A DNA stretch of 64,000 nt from Ralstonia pickettii DTP0602 (GCA_000471925.1 CP006669.1:620001-684000), one strand, 5' to 3'; shown: positions 16,710-25,966, counted from the first letter of the stretch. A program made the numbers and translations. The notes: generated from the sequence alone by a model not told the origin.

Positions 16710-18302
16710 ATGAACGAACACGACCTCTCGCAATTGCCGCCGGCCGCCCAGGCCTATATCCGCGAACTCGAAGCGCGGGCAGCTGCCAACGCTCAGCACA
16801 TTGCAGAGTTGAACGATCGCATCAAGCTCCTTGAGGAACAGTTCCGGCTTGCGCAATCCAAACGCTTCGCGCCAAGCAGCGAGAAGATCAAGGACCGCGT
16901 GTTCGACGAAGCCGAACAAATGGCCGCTGCGGAGCCGGCCAACGACGATGAGGATGAAGCGCTCGCGCCGCCGGACACGGGGCTGCCAGAGCCCGATAAG
17001 CCCGCAGGCCGCAAACGTGGCCGCAAGCCGCTGCCGGCGGAGTTGCCGCGCCAGCGCATCGAGTATGACCTGACCGAAGACCAGAAGATCTGCCCGTGCT
17101 GCCAGGGCTCGATGCACCGCTTGGGCGAGGAAGTCAGCGAGCAGTTGCACATCGAAGCAAAGGTCTCCGTACTGCAGCACGTCCGCTTCAAATACGCGTG
17201 TCGGCACTGCGAGCGCAATGCCGAACGCACGCCGGTGGTGACCGCGCCGATGCCAGCGCAACCACTGCCGGGCAGCAACGCAAGCCCGGCAATGCTGGCG
17301 ACGGTGACCATCGGCAAGTACGTTGACGGCACGCCGCTGTATCGCATGGAAGATGCGCTCGGGCGCGCTGGCATTGAAGTTGGCCGTGGCACGCTGGCCA
17401 ACTGGATCATCCGGCCTGCCGAGTTGCATTACAGCCGGCTGTATGAGGCGCTGCGCCGCACGCTGCTATCGCAGCCACTGATCCATGCGGACGAGACAAC
17501 GGTGCAGGTGCTCAAGGAGCAGGGCAAGGCCGCGCAGAGCAAATCATATATGTGGGTCTACCGCAGCGCGGAGGACTGCGGGGAACCCGTGGTGCTGTTC
17601 GATTACCAGCCAGGGCGCGGACAGGAGTACCCGCAGGCGTTTCTCGCCGGCTACGAGGGCATGCTGATGACCGACGGCTACAGCGCGTGGCGCACGCTTG
17701 AGGGCGTGACCCACTTCGGCTGCCTGGCGCATGCGAGACGCGCGTTTGTCGATGCGCTCAAGGGGCAGAAGAAGCTTGGCGGGCACGCCGCGCAGGCGCT
17801 CGAATACTTCAAGGCCCTCTACCAGGTCGAGGCGCTCGCCAAGGCTGAGTTGCCCGAAGGACAATCGCGCGCTGACTACACGTATCGGCTGCGCCAGCAG
17901 CATAGCGTACCGCTCCTGACGGCGTTCAAGGCGTGGCTGGACGAGCAGGCCCCGCGGGTGTTGCCAGAGAGCCTGCTGGGCAAGGCGATCGTCTACACGC
18001 GGAACCAGTGGGAATACTTGAGCCGCTATGTTGTCGATGGGCGTGCGCCCGTGGACAACAACGTCATCGAACGAGACGTTAGGCCGTTTGCAACCGCGAG
18101 AAGGTCCTGGCTGTTCAGCGACACGGTCGCCGGCGCGAAGGCCAGCGCGATGGTCTATAGCCTGATGCTCACGTGCCGGGCCTGCGGCGTTGAGCCGTAC
18201 GCCTATCTGCTGCACGTACTAACCGAATTGCCGCAGCGCGCCCCGGACGCGGACGTCATCGACCTGCTGCCGTTCAGCTTCGTCGCAGCGTCTGCCGCCT
18301 GA
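16710..18302 (+). CDS. tnpC: IS66 TnpC transposase
   Basis: A 530-residue DDE transposase. An N-terminal leucine-zipper-like helix (AELNDRIKLLEEQFRLAQSK) is followed by KRFAPSSEK, a zinc-binding CPCC/CRHC pair (ICPCCQGSM and YACRHCE), the first catalytic Asp in LIHADETTVQVL, LMTDGYSAW, CLAHARRAFVDA and the Glu region VDNNVIERDVRPFATARRSW. The C-terminal IS66 domain ends LTELPQRAPDADV. The gene is intact. An ATG at 16710 fits the family start; the upstream extension does not. Confidence 0.95.
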   Translation: MNEHDLSQLPPAAQAYIRELEARAAANAQHIAELNDRIKLLEEQFRLAQSKRFAPSSEKIKDRVFDEAEQMAAAEPANDDEDEALAPPDTGLPEPDKPAGRKRGRKPLPAELPRQRIEYDLTEDQKICPCCQGSMHRLGEEVSEQLHIEAKVSVLQHVRFKYACRHCERNAERTPVVTAPMPAQPLPGSNASPAMLATVTIGKYVDGTPLYRMEDALGRAGIEVGRGTLANWIIRPAELHYSRLYEALRRTLLSQPLIHADETTVQVLKEQGKAAQSKSYMWVYRSAEDCGEPVVLFDYQPGRGQEYPQAFLAGYEGMLMTDGYSAWRTLEGVTHFGCLAHARRAFVDALKGQKKLGGHAAQALEYFKALYQVEALAKAELPEGQSRADYTYRLRQQHSVPLLTAFKAWLDEQAPRVLPESLLGKAIVYTRNQWEYLSRYVVDGRAPVDNNVIERDVRPFATARRSWLFSDTVAGAKASAMVYSLMLTCRACGVEPYAYLLHVLTELPQRAPDADVIDLLPFSFVAASAA

Positions 18303-18355
18303 ACGACGACCGACCGCACCCGAGGCGCCGATCGGCCATATGGGAGCACTCGCCC

Positions 18356-18368
18356 GTTACCCGGTAAC
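18356..18368. promoter_or_regulatory. GTTACCCGGTAAC palindrome, downstream copy
   Basis: A 6-1-6 palindrome 54 bp after tnpC and 9 bp past the 3' end of the opposing passenger gene. The identical sequence occurs at 18658-18670 upstream of that gene. Confidence 0.5.
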
Positions 18369-18376
18369 TGGCAAGC

Positions 18377-18637
18377 CTACCGGCTCGCCTTGAAATAGTG
18401 ATCCCATTGCTCCGAATCCGGATCGAGCCGACGCACGATGGCGTCGTCGGCTCGCGCGATCAGCCGCTCCAGCATCTCTCGCTTCGTTACGGCGTAACGG
18501 CGTGCCAGCCGCGCGAGCGCGAGATCCGCTTCGCTACTTACCCACATGTCCAGCCGACGTTCTCCGTTGCCGTCCTTGCCCGCCGTCGCGCGCCTTGCCC
18601 GATAGGCCGCCTGCCGCTGAGCTGTCGTCTGCGCCAT
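18377..18637 (-). CDS. Passenger gene in the IS66 element, small basic RHH-like repressor candidate
   Basis: An 86-residue protein inside the IS but opposite to tnpABC. The N-terminus is basic (TTAQRQAAYRARR), followed by RRLDMWVSSEADLALARLARR and VTKREMLERLIARADD, a strand-helix-helix layout reminiscent of MetJ/Arc or plasmid copy-control proteins. The first 15 or so residues resemble replication-regulatory proteins of the KorC/Cop type, but I cannot name a family. GTTACC-type palindromes upstream suggest autoregulation. It may control transposition or a host function. Confidence 0.65.
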   Translation of the reverse strand: MAQTTAQRQAAYRARRATAGKDGNGERRLDMWVSSEADLALARLARRYAVTKREMLERLIARADDAIVRRLDPDSEQWDHYFKASR

Positions 18638-18657
18638 CCTGCACTCCCATCGTCATG

Positions 18658-18700
18658 GTTACCCGGTAACGTTCCCGTCTTGCATACGTTACCGGGAAAC
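18658..18700 (-). promoter_or_regulatory. Tandem GTTACC-type operators of the IS66 passenger gene
   Basis: GTTACCCGGTAAC (18658-18670) and the near-copy GTTACCGGGAAAC (18688-18700) lie 21 and 51 bp upstream of the passenger ATG, 30 bp apart (about three helical turns). This is the spacing expected for a self-repressing regulator. Binding is inferred. Confidence 0.55.
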
Positions 18701-18738
18701 GGTTCGACTCAACAAGGTGCGCTGAATTTAGCGCTTAC

Positions 18739-18746
18739 GATCGAAC
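18739..18746. repeat. IS66 target-site duplication, right copy
   Basis: GATCGAAC, identical to 15732-15739, follows directly after the right terminal repeat. Confidence 0.9.
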
Positions 18747-18990
18747 AAGGCTGGCTGGGCCAAGACCACCGCTGGCCGGTGCAATTCCGTGCGGCATGGC
18801 ACCCTCACGCACCCCGCGTCGGGCGCGGGTACGGGTGGATGTATGCCGAACACATCTTGCAAGCGAACGAAGGCTGTGATCTGGATTTTCCCTCCAGACG
18901 CAGTTTGGCGAGAGTTCTGGTGAGCCGCAGATTTCTTAAGGGCAGCAACCGGGGCCGAGAGATCCGCGAACTCTGCGAGACAAGGCCCCT

Positions 18991-19854
18991 CTAGCTAGCC
19001 AACTCGGCAACCGCCCGATTGAACGCGCCTGGGTTGGCAATATTCATGCCGTGAGAGGCTCCGGCAATTGTCTGACGCTTAGCTTGCACGATCCATTCTT
19101 GTAGCTTCTCGACCGTGCTACGGAACATGCGCGGACTCTTTTGCCCATCGATCAGCAACGTTCGACACTGGATTTCACCGGCAGCTTCGCGTGTATAGGC
19201 GGGCAACGGGTCACGCAGCTGCTTCGGCAGTGTGAGCGCATTATCGAGCGCCATCCTGCGGAAGCTCTGGGAACTCTTGCTCCAAAAACCAGGCATGGTT
19301 ACCGAGTCTACAAACAGATTCAGACCGGCATCAAATTCGCCTTGCTCAATCAGTGCAGCGGCCTTCTCTCTCAACGCATGGGTGGCCGGCGGCAATTTGC
19401 CGGCCTCTGCTTGCGGCGTTGCCTGAAGTGGGCCGCCTGGATCAGCGAGCGTGAGCGTGTTCACCAAGTGAGGGTATTCACACGCCAGATGAAACGCAAT
19501 GCAACCGCCACGCGAGTGGCCGACCAGATGGACCGGCCCCAGACCTAGCGCGTCGATGAACTCCGCAATCTCCGCGACGTGCGCCTCCCAACTGAAGTCG
19601 CCGCGTCCGAACGCACTGGTTTGCGGCCAATAGTGGCCCAGGCTCGGAGCGAAGCAGTGGAAGTTCTTCGACAGAGAAGCGAGCTGCGGCTCCCAATAGC
19701 GGTAGTCGCACAGCGACCCGTGCACGAATACCATTGGCTCGCCGCTCCCAGCTTCCACATATGGAACGGAGGTGCCGGAGGCAGTGGAAACAATAGAAGG
19801 TTGTGGCCAGGCACCGGCAAGAGCCAGCGTAGTCAGGGGCGCTCGTGCATTCAT
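18991..19854 (-). CDS. Alpha/beta-fold hydrolase
   Basis: A 287-residue hydrolase. The oxyanion loop VFVHGSLCDYRYWEPQ is followed by the nucleophile elbow VGHSRGGC (Ser), and the catalytic His lies in AGASHGMNI near the C-terminus. The N-terminus (LTTLALAGAWP) is mildly hydrophobic and could be a weak export signal. The ATG at 19854 has AAGGAG upstream; an earlier in-frame start at 19971 lacks one. Substrate unknown; esters or lactones are plausible. It stands alone, 250 bp right of the IS66 element. The region 18747-18990 between them holds nothing I recognise. Confidence 0.88.
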   Translation of the reverse strand: MNARAPLTTLALAGAWPQPSIVSTASGTSVPYVEAGSGEPMVFVHGSLCDYRYWEPQLASLSKNFHCFAPSLGHYWPQTSAFGRGDFSWEAHVAEIAEFIDALGLGPVHLVGHSRGGCIAFHLACEYPHLVNTLTLADPGGPLQATPQAEAGKLPPATHALREKAAALIEQGEFDAGLNLFVDSVTMPGFWSKSSQSFRRMALDNALTLPKQLRDPLPAYTREAAGEIQCRTLLIDGQKSPRMFRSTVEKLQEWIVQAKRQTIAGASHGMNIANPGAFNRAVAELAS

Positions 19855-20049
19855 GTTTAACTCCTTGCCCAGACTTTGCTGCACCGCACTCAAAAAGAAA
19901 ATCGAATAATATTGATGGAATCTTTCAGATTTTCTGATAGCTCTACATGTCGCGGGGGCACACAGTCTCATGCAAGTGCGCGTCGCCCTCTTTTTTCACA
20001 AACTCGCTCAACGAGATTTTCCCCTTGGATCGGCCAGCGACCTGTGTCA

Positions 20050-20098
20050 TGGCCCCTGGCAGAAACCGTTTCGGGCTTGTTAACGGCTTCCGGCAACA
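20050..20098 (+). repeat. Dispersed repeat, right type
   Basis: The stretch starts TGGCCCCTGGCAGAAACCGT and ends TTAACGGCTTCCGGCAACA. It aligns over its whole length with 42287-42334 and over the right 35 bp with 15691-15725 and 49998-50031. No integrase remnant adjoins this copy. It lies between an unrecognised leftward fragment (about 19943-20045) and the toxin-antitoxin pair. Confidence 0.55.
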
Positions 20099-20178
20099 GA
20101 AACCGAAGCCGGCGAGATCGTCGGGCACGGATGTGCTAGCATTGCAGTCAATGCAAGCATGAGGCTGAGGAGGCTGTC

Positions 20179-20424
20179 GTGGCAACGTTGACTATCCGCA
20201 ACCTGGATGAAGAGGTGAAGGCACGGCTGCGGCTCCAGGCGGCACAGCACGGCCGCTCCATGGAAGAGGAGGTGCGCGAGATTTTGCGGCGCGCGCTCAG
20301 CAAACCGTCTGGCCGTGGCGGCCTGGGCAGCCGTTTGCAACAGCGCTTTGCCACGCTGGCCGATCCGGGGCTGGATCTGCCCTCGCGCGCCGAGCGACCG
20401 CGGTCCGCGGATTTGCCCGAATGA
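20179..20424 (+). CDS. FitA-like ribbon-helix-helix antitoxin
   Basis: An 81-residue antitoxin. The RHH fold is clear: TLTIRNLDEEVKARLRLQAA, then HGRSMEEEVREILRRAL, which is the FitA/Arc pattern. The C-terminal part, with LDLPSRAERP, would wrap around the toxin. The stop overlaps the toxin ATG by 4 bp (ATGA), so the pair is translationally coupled. The AGGAGG at 20168 serves as ribosome-binding site. The complex should repress its own promoter. Confidence 0.92.
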   Translation: MATLTIRNLDEEVKARLRLQAAQHGRSMEEEVREILRRALSKPSGRGGLGSRLQQRFATLADPGLDLPSRAERPRSADLPE

Positions 20425-20840
20425 TCGTGCTCGACACCAAAGTCTTGTCGGAGTTGATGCGGGGCCAGCCTGAGCCGGCCGTCGTCGACTGGCTCGATCG
20501 ACAGGCACAGGATTCCCTGGTCATCACCGCCGTGACGGTTGCCGAGCTGTTGTATGGCATTGCCCGTCTGCCCGACGGGCGCCGCAAAACCGGGTTACAG
20601 GAAGCCGCGCTACAGATGCTCGACCAGGAATTCGAGGACCGGGTGCTGCCTTTCGACGAGGATGCCGCCGTGCACTACGCCGCGTTAGTGGCCCAGCGCG
20701 AACGCGCGGGCTGCCCGATTAGCATGGCGGACGCGCAGATTGCAGCCATCTGTCGGCACCACGCCGCCGCTCTGGCCACGCGCAACACAAAGGACTTCGA
20801 AGGGGTCGGCATCGTGTTGGCCAATCCCTGGCTGGATTGA
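20421..20840 (+). CDS. PIN-domain ribonuclease toxin (FitB/VapC type)
   Basis: A 139-residue PIN toxin that would cleave RNA using Mg2+. The acidic residues are present: Asp5 in VLDTKVLSE, Glu in VTVAELLYGI, Asp in ISMADAQIAAI and the closing ATRNTKDFEG. One oddity is Lys at position 7, where most FitB/VapC proteins have Asn (DTNVLSE); activity may be changed. It is paired with the RHH antitoxin upstream. Confidence 0.92.
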   Translation: MIVLDTKVLSELMRGQPEPAVVDWLDRQAQDSLVITAVTVAELLYGIARLPDGRRKTGLQEAALQMLDQEFEDRVLPFDEDAAVHYAALVAQRERAGCPISMADAQIAAICRHHAAALATRNTKDFEGVGIVLANPWLD

Positions 20841-21168
20841 TACCCGCTGCCTTTGACAGGTATGGCGTTGTCACGCTGGCGAACCCCTCGGATCTGACAT
20901 GGCGGGACAACGCGGGCCAAGGCTCATATGTTTCGGATCGGCCGGGAAGCGCTGCTGATTCGCAAATCCCAACATTGCCGAACTTGCGCGGCGGCAAAAT
21001 TATGCTATTGCCACCGTTTCGCCGTTGTCCCACGCCCGCCGGCACGCAGATCGCTGCAGTCGACGATGTCAAGAACCGAGTCGCTCGGGCGCATAGGCGA
21101 CCAGCCCGCGAAATTGGAAGTAAGAGGAGGGGCTGCCCCCTCTCCGGGGCGCCTTCGTGCATGTGCAC
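20841..21168. other. 328-bp stretch with no recognised gene
   Basis: This separates the toxin stop from the porin stop on the opposite strand. A short plus-strand frame beginning DRYGVVTLANPSDLTW has no start codon or family I can name. No clear terminator was found. Confidence 0.4.
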
Positions 21169-22314
21169 TCAGAAGAAGTGGCGAATCGCTGCTCTGATAA
21201 GGAGTTGATTCCGATTCGAGGAGACATTGGCCGCCCCGGGGACAAATGCAACGTCAAGCACCGAGCCGGTGGAATCCCCGGCGACGCGTTGGTAGAGGGT
21301 CTGAATATAGACATCAGTCCTCTTGGAAAAAGCATAGTCAGCCATCATCCCGAACGAGTGGTAGACAGGATGCTGTTTTCCGGCCGTGGAGTCGAAGCGA
21401 CCGCGCGTGTAGGTGTACATGGCACCAAGCCAGAATGCTGAGGTGAACTTGTACTTCCCGTTGACCTCGAAGTTCTGGAACCGGAGAGATGACAGCGTAC
21501 CGGTTGGCGGCACAATCGGCCCTACGTAGCCTGAACTCTGCGGATCATTAACGTTGGTGTTCGAGTAAGTGAATCCCACATCCACCGGACCTGCTTCGTA
21601 AATGACCCCCGCGCCGAAGATTCGCAGCTTGCTGCCCAGGAGGTTCTGGTCACCACTGTTGTTGATGGCGCCATACGACGTCGACGATGGATTGTCGGCC
21701 TGCAGGTAGGCCGTCGAAACTAGGACGCTACCGGCCTTGTACTGCGCGCCGAAGCTGAACTGCCGATTCTTCGCAAAGTTCGTATCGTCGCTGAAGCTGT
21801 ACGTCCCGCCAAACTTGAAGCCGCCCAGAGCGGGACTCGCATACTTCACGGTGTTGTTGACGCGGAAAGTGTTGATCAGGTTGTCATTGTCGTACGGGTG
21901 AGCAAACGCATATCCCCCCCATGTTCCCCCGACCGACGTCTGCGCCAGGAAATCAACCACCGCGTCATACTGGCGGCCCATCGTAAGCGAGCCCACTGCT
22001 TGGTCCGAGAGACCAATATACGCCTGACGTCCGAACAACAGACCGCCTTGAAACGCCCGGCCCGTATCCACGTCGAAGCCGTTCTCCAGCTGGAACAAGG
22101 CCTTGACGCCGCCGCCGAGGTCCTCCGTACCCTTCAGCCCCCAACGACTACCGTGCGGAAAACCACTCGCCATCTCGACTTGCCGGTGCCCGCCAACATT
22201 GTTGGTGTAGTTGATGCCCTCATCAAGCACGCCATACAGCGTCACCGTGCTCTGTGCAGATGCGGTACCGGACATCGCCACGAGAGCAGCCACCAGCGAT
22301 AAACGAACTTTCAT
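21169..22314 (-). CDS. Gram-negative porin (OmpC-like, porin_4)
   Basis: A 381-residue outer-membrane channel. A signal peptide (MKVRLSLVAALVAMSGTASA) is followed by the typical beta-proteobacterial porin start QSTVTLYGVLDEGINY, then KGTEDLGGGVKALFQLENGF and FGRQAYIGLSDQAVGSLTMG. The protein ends in RHFF, the terminal aromatic needed for BAM assembly. The ATG at 22314 has AGGAGAG upstream. As the distal gene of the GntR-controlled cluster, it may let the substrate cross the outer membrane. Confidence 0.93.
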   Translation of the reverse strand: MKVRLSLVAALVAMSGTASAQSTVTLYGVLDEGINYTNNVGGHRQVEMASGFPHGSRWGLKGTEDLGGGVKALFQLENGFDVDTGRAFQGGLLFGRQAYIGLSDQAVGSLTMGRQYDAVVDFLAQTSVGGTWGGYAFAHPYDNDNLINTFRVNNTVKYASPALGGFKFGGTYSFSDDTNFAKNRQFSFGAQYKAGSVLVSTAYLQADNPSSTSYGAINNSGDQNLLGSKLRIFGAGVIYEAGPVDVGFTYSNTNVNDPQSSGYVGPIVPPTGTLSSLRFQNFEVNGKYKFTSAFWLGAMYTYTRGRFDSTAGKQHPVYHSFGMMADYAFSKRTDVYIQTLYQRVAGDSTGSVLDVAFVPGAANVSSNRNQLLIRAAIRHFF

Positions 22315-22444
22315 GTCTCTCTCCTGAATCCTTGTCGCGCTCGACCGTGGCAAGAAGGCGAGCGCGTGCCAGCTGGCCAGTCGAATCTGGCCAGGCTGAC
22401 CTTTTCAGTGTTGGAATTGGAGCACTGCCGCGGGCAGCGCCGGC

Positions 22445-23389
22445 CTACTGTTTTTGCAAGCGCTCGTCCGGTTGAGACTGTTTCGACAATGGCGACGGTC
22501 TCGTACCCTGCCCTCGTGTTGCAAACCAGCAAAGAATGGAGCCTGCGCAAACCATGGCAGCCCCCTTCCAGAAGGCAAACGAAAGCGGTGCTTGCAGCAG
22601 CGCAGCCGCCAAGGCTGCGGAGAACACGGGAATGAAGTACGAGGCGCCCGCAAGGATAGTCACGTTCCCGTGCAGAATGCCGACATTCCATGCGGCGTAG
22701 CCGAATCCCATGGCTGCCGCCGCCATCGCGAGGTAGAAAATCCCGTGGTAGGTAACCTCTATCCCGCCGCTTTCTGTCGTGAAGTACTTCAGCCACAACG
22801 CCAGCGCCGTCAGCGCGAAAAACAGCGTGATGCCATTTTTTCCACCAGCCATCCTGCTTGTCACGGTGCAATAGGCCGCCCAGATCAGCGCACCAGAAAA
22901 TGCCAGCCCATAGCTGAGGGGATTGGTCTTGATGTTCTCGACCATGCCAACGATGTCCAGCCCCTGATCTCCGCCCAGTACCAGGCAGATGCCGAGAATC
23001 GCTACAGCGAAGCCTGGCACGATCAGCCAATTGGACTTCTGTTTGTTGAACGCAATGGCGGCCAGCATCGTGAAGCTCGGCCAGAGATAGTTGACCATCC
23101 CGACCTCGATGGCTTGTCTACCGCTGTTTGCATAGCCGATAGACAGCGACAGGCAAAGCTCGTACGCAACGAAAAGGATGCTGCCCCAGAACAGATATCG
23201 CCCGGAGAATTGCCGGACCTTTGTGATTCCGACAGTGAAAGACAGCAATATGGCGCCGACTGTATAGATGAGAGCAGCACCGCCGGTAGCGCCGAAGCTT
23301 TCACTCACGCCACGAATCAAACCAACAATCGAGCTCCATAGCAGAACTGCGATCAGCCCAATCAACGTTGCTTTTCTCTTACCTTGCAT
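22445..23389 (-). CDS. yddG: DMT-family exporter, YddG-like
   Basis: A 314-residue inner-membrane protein with about ten helices. It follows E. coli YddG (aromatic amino acid exporter) closely: KATLIGLIAVLLWSS, VGLIRGVSES, QAIEVGMVNYLWPS, NPLSYGLAFSGALIWAAYC, AAWNVGILHGNVTI and GSILCWFATRG. In this cluster it could export an aromatic or amino-acid-like by-product, or it could simply be co-located. It lies between the porin and aldehyde dehydrogenase genes on the same strand. Confidence 0.9.
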   Translation of the reverse strand: MQGKRKATLIGLIAVLLWSSIVGLIRGVSESFGATGGAALIYTVGAILLSFTVGITKVRQFSGRYLFWGSILFVAYELCLSLSIGYANSGRQAIEVGMVNYLWPSFTMLAAIAFNKQKSNWLIVPGFAVAILGICLVLGGDQGLDIVGMVENIKTNPLSYGLAFSGALIWAAYCTVTSRMAGGKNGITLFFALTALALWLKYFTTESGGIEVTYHGIFYLAMAAAAMGFGYAAWNVGILHGNVTILAGASYFIPVFSAALAAALLQAPLSFAFWKGAAMVCAGSILCWFATRGQGTRPSPLSKQSQPDERLQKQ

Positions 23390-23564
23390 GACAGCACTTA
23401 CGGTTGTTCATCGAACGAGAACGCAACATCTGCTTCCTCGACGAGGATAGTTGACGACTGATTAACAAGTCTCGACCAGTATTGCGCCCTGGTTGCCCAG
23501 CGTGGCGTCGAGGGCAGCGCCATGGCATTGGTCCATAACGCCCTCCTCCGACTGCCGCCACCTA

Positions 23565-25058
23565 CTATGCCGGCACATCGATCCAGATGGTTTTCATCTC
23601 GGTGTATTGGTCATGAGCCCAAATCGACTTGTCCCGCCCGCCGAATCCCGACTCCTTGTAGCCGCCAAAAGGCGTGGTGATATCGCCTTCCCCAAAACAG
23701 TTCACCGTTACAACGCCGGCGCGGATTTCCCGCGACAGTCGAATGGCACTGTTCAGATTGCTCGTGTAGACCGAGGCAGCCAGGCCGTAGACCGAATCGT
23801 TCGCCAGCGCAATGGCTTCCTCAGTGTTGTCAAACGTCGTCACAGACAGGATCGGCCCGAAGATTTCCTCCTTGAACAGGCGACTATCCTTGCCCACGCC
23901 ATCCACCACCGTCGGCTCGACGAAGTTTCCTGCTTGCGTACTTCCGCCAAATGCAACAGACAGTTTTTCGTCTGCAGCCTGCTCGATGTAGGAGCGAACC
24001 TTCTCGAAGTGCGCTTCGCTTACCAGCGAACCGATGCGGAATTCCGGATCGAGCGGATTGCCCATCTTCCATTCGCGCATATGAACGCCAATGCGGGTCA
24101 GCAGTTCGTCCTTGATATCGGCATGAACAATCAGGCGCGAGGAAGCCGAGCAGTTCTCGCCCATGTTCCAGAACGCACCGTTGACGACATGCTGTGCCAC
24201 GACATCGATGTCCTCGATGTCCTTCATCACGACCGCGGGATTCTTCCCCCCGCATTCGAGAACAATGCGCTTCAGGTTCGATTCCGCGGCATACTTGAGG
24301 AAGAGCCGGCCGGTGGCCGTCGAACCCGTAAAGCTGACCATGGAAACGTCCATGTGCATGCCCAACGGTTCCCCTACTTCCTTCCCACCGCCTGGCAGGA
24401 CGTTGAACACGCCTGCAGGGACGCCAGCCTCATAGGCGAGCTCTGCCACCCGAAGGGCCGTCAACGTGGTTTCCTTGGCCGGTTTGACAACAATGGAGCA
24501 TCCGGCCGCCAGGGAAGGACCAATCTTCCAGGCGAGCATCAGCAGCGGAAAATTCCACGGCAAAACGAGACCGACTACGCCAATAGGTTCGCGCACGACC
24601 AGTGACAGCGCATTCGAACCGACAGGCGCCGTGCTGTCATAGATCTTGTCGATGAGTTCGGCATGCCACCGGACGGTATGGATGGTCTCCGGGACGTCGG
24701 TGTTCTGGCACTCTCGGATCGGCTTACCACTGTCCAGGCTTTCCATGACCGCCAATTCGTGCGCGTGCGCCTCGAGCAGGTCGGCGAACCGCAGCAGCAC
24801 GGCCTTGCGCTCGCCCGGCGAGCGGCGGTGCCAGCGACCATCCTCGAACGCAGCCTTGGCCTTCGCTACAGCGATGTCGACGTCGCGCGCATCGCAGGCG
24901 GAGATTTCCGTCAGGACTTCTCCGGTTGCCGGATTGGTGGTCTGGAACGTTTTACCCGACACCGAACGAACAAAGGCTCCGTCGACAAATGCCTGCGTCG
25001 GCAATTTCAACTTCTCCGCCAGCGCGGCATATTCGGAAGCAGTGAGAAGTTTTGCCAT
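23565..25058 (-). CDS. Aldehyde dehydrogenase, PuuC-like
   Basis: A 497-residue NAD(P)-dependent aldehyde dehydrogenase. The NAD motif is FTGSTATGR, the general base Glu lies in VLECGGKNP and the catalytic Cys in MGENCSASSRL. The ending YTEMKTIWIDVPA parallels E. coli PuuC (gamma-glutamyl-aminobutyraldehyde dehydrogenase). The start overlaps the DapA-family stop by one base (25058). With the FAD oxidase at 27469 it would oxidise the aldehyde released from an amine. The substrate is inferred. Confidence 0.92.
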   Translation of the reverse strand: MAKLLTASEYAALAEKLKLPTQAFVDGAFVRSVSGKTFQTTNPATGEVLTEISACDARDVDIAVAKAKAAFEDGRWHRRSPGERKAVLLRFADLLEAHAHELAVMESLDSGKPIRECQNTDVPETIHTVRWHAELIDKIYDSTAPVGSNALSLVVREPIGVVGLVLPWNFPLLMLAWKIGPSLAAGCSIVVKPAKETTLTALRVAELAYEAGVPAGVFNVLPGGGKEVGEPLGMHMDVSMVSFTGSTATGRLFLKYAAESNLKRIVLECGGKNPAVVMKDIEDIDVVAQHVVNGAFWNMGENCSASSRLIVHADIKDELLTRIGVHMREWKMGNPLDPEFRIGSLVSEAHFEKVRSYIEQAADEKLSVAFGGSTQAGNFVEPTVVDGVGKDSRLFKEEIFGPILSVTTFDNTEEAIALANDSVYGLAASVYTSNLNSAIRLSREIRAGVVTVNCFGEGDITTPFGGYKESGFGGRDKSIWAHDQYTEMKTIWIDVPA

Positions 25059-25966
25059 CAGAACTTCTCCCCGACGATCGCGGCGACTTGCCGCTTGAGT
25101 TCGACGACGATTGCCTGCAGCCGGCGCTTCTCGGCATCATCGAGGTCCTGCAGCGGGGCCCTCACCCCACCCGGGCGCAGGCCTGTCAGCGCGCAGCCAT
25201 GCTTGATCGACTGCACGAATTTTCCACCTTCCAGGAAGTCCATGAGCGGCATCAGGGCAGACATGATGCGGCGCCCCTTGTCGAAGTTCTTTTCAATTAC
25301 ACAGGCTTCGTACAACGCAATATGCTCACGGGGAATGAAGTTCGAGCCGGCGCAAACCCAGCTGCTCGCGCCCCAGGCAAAGAACTCCAGAGCCTGGTCG
25401 TCCCAGCCGCACGAGATATCGATGTCGTGGAACTCCGTAGCCAGCATGTGCAGTTGCGACGTCTGGCCGGAGCTTTCCTTGATGGCCACAAAGTTCTTCG
25501 ACGCAGACGTAACGGTACGGAAGTACGCGCGCCCCATCGACACGCTCATTCGCCCGGGGTAGTTGTAGAGCATGATGGGCAAACCTGCGGCTTTGTCGAT
25601 AGCGAGTGCGTGGGCGGCATTCTCCGCTTCGGTAGGCAGCGCATAGGGCGGCGAGCCAACGAGAATGGCGTCGGCCTTGATGGCCTTGGCTGCGGTGGCG
25701 TATTGAATCGACTCTTCCGTACGCACAGCACCGGTCCCGACGATGAGTTGGGCCCGCGAACCGATGACCTCCTTGGCGTGCGCGGCGAGCGCCAGGCGCT
25801 CTTCCGTCGTGTGCGCATAGTACTCGCCCGTCGAGCCGGCAACGATGATGCCGTGCACGCCTGCCTCGATCAGCGATTCCAGCACTTCTGCGTAGGCAGT
25901 ATGGTCGATATTGCCTTCGGAAGTCAGCGGCGCGATAGCCGGGGTGTAGATGCCTTGAAATTTCAT
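25058..25966 (-). CDS. DapA/NAL-family lyase or dehydratase
   Basis: A 302-residue TIM-barrel aldolase of the dihydrodipicolinate synthase superfamily. The Schiff-base Lys is in FVAIKESSG, the proton-relay Tyr in MLYNYPGR, and the substrate carboxylate loop is AGSTGEYYA. The family includes DHDPS, N-acetylneuraminate lyase, 5-keto-4-deoxyglucarate dehydratase and pyrroline-4-hydroxy-2-carboxylate deaminase. Its setting with an FAD amine oxidase and an ALDH resembles hydroxyproline or amine catabolism more than lysine synthesis. The precise reaction is unknown. Confidence 0.9.
   Translation of the reverse strand: MKFQGIYTPAIAPLTSEGNIDHTAYAEVLESLIEAGVHGIIVAGSTGEYYAHTTEERLALAAHAKEVIGSRAQLIVGTGAVRTEESIQYATAAKAIKADAILVGSPPYALPTEAENAAHALAIDKAAGLPIMLYNYPGRMSVSMGRAYFRTVTSASKNFVAIKESSGQTSQLHMLATEFHDIDISCGWDDQALEFFAWGASSWVCAGSNFIPREHIALYEACVIEKNFDKGRRIMSALMPLMDFLEGGKFVQSIKHGCALTGLRPGGVRAPLQDLDDAEKRRLQAIVVELKRQVAAIVGEKF

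Larger units (their letters stand above)
15740..18738 (+). mobile_element. Complete IS66-family insertion sequence (2,999 bp)
   Basis: The left end GTAAGCGCGAAATTAAGCGC (15740-15759) and the right end, read inward as GTAAGCGCTAAATTCAGCGC (ending at 18738), match at 18 of 20 positions. An 8-bp duplication GATCGAAC flanks the element. It carries intact tnpA, tnpB and tnpC plus one extra gene on the other strand. Intact ends, genes and duplication point to a recent and potentially active insertion. The site lies just 6 bp to the right of the dispersed repeat at 15691-15725. Confidence 0.93.
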
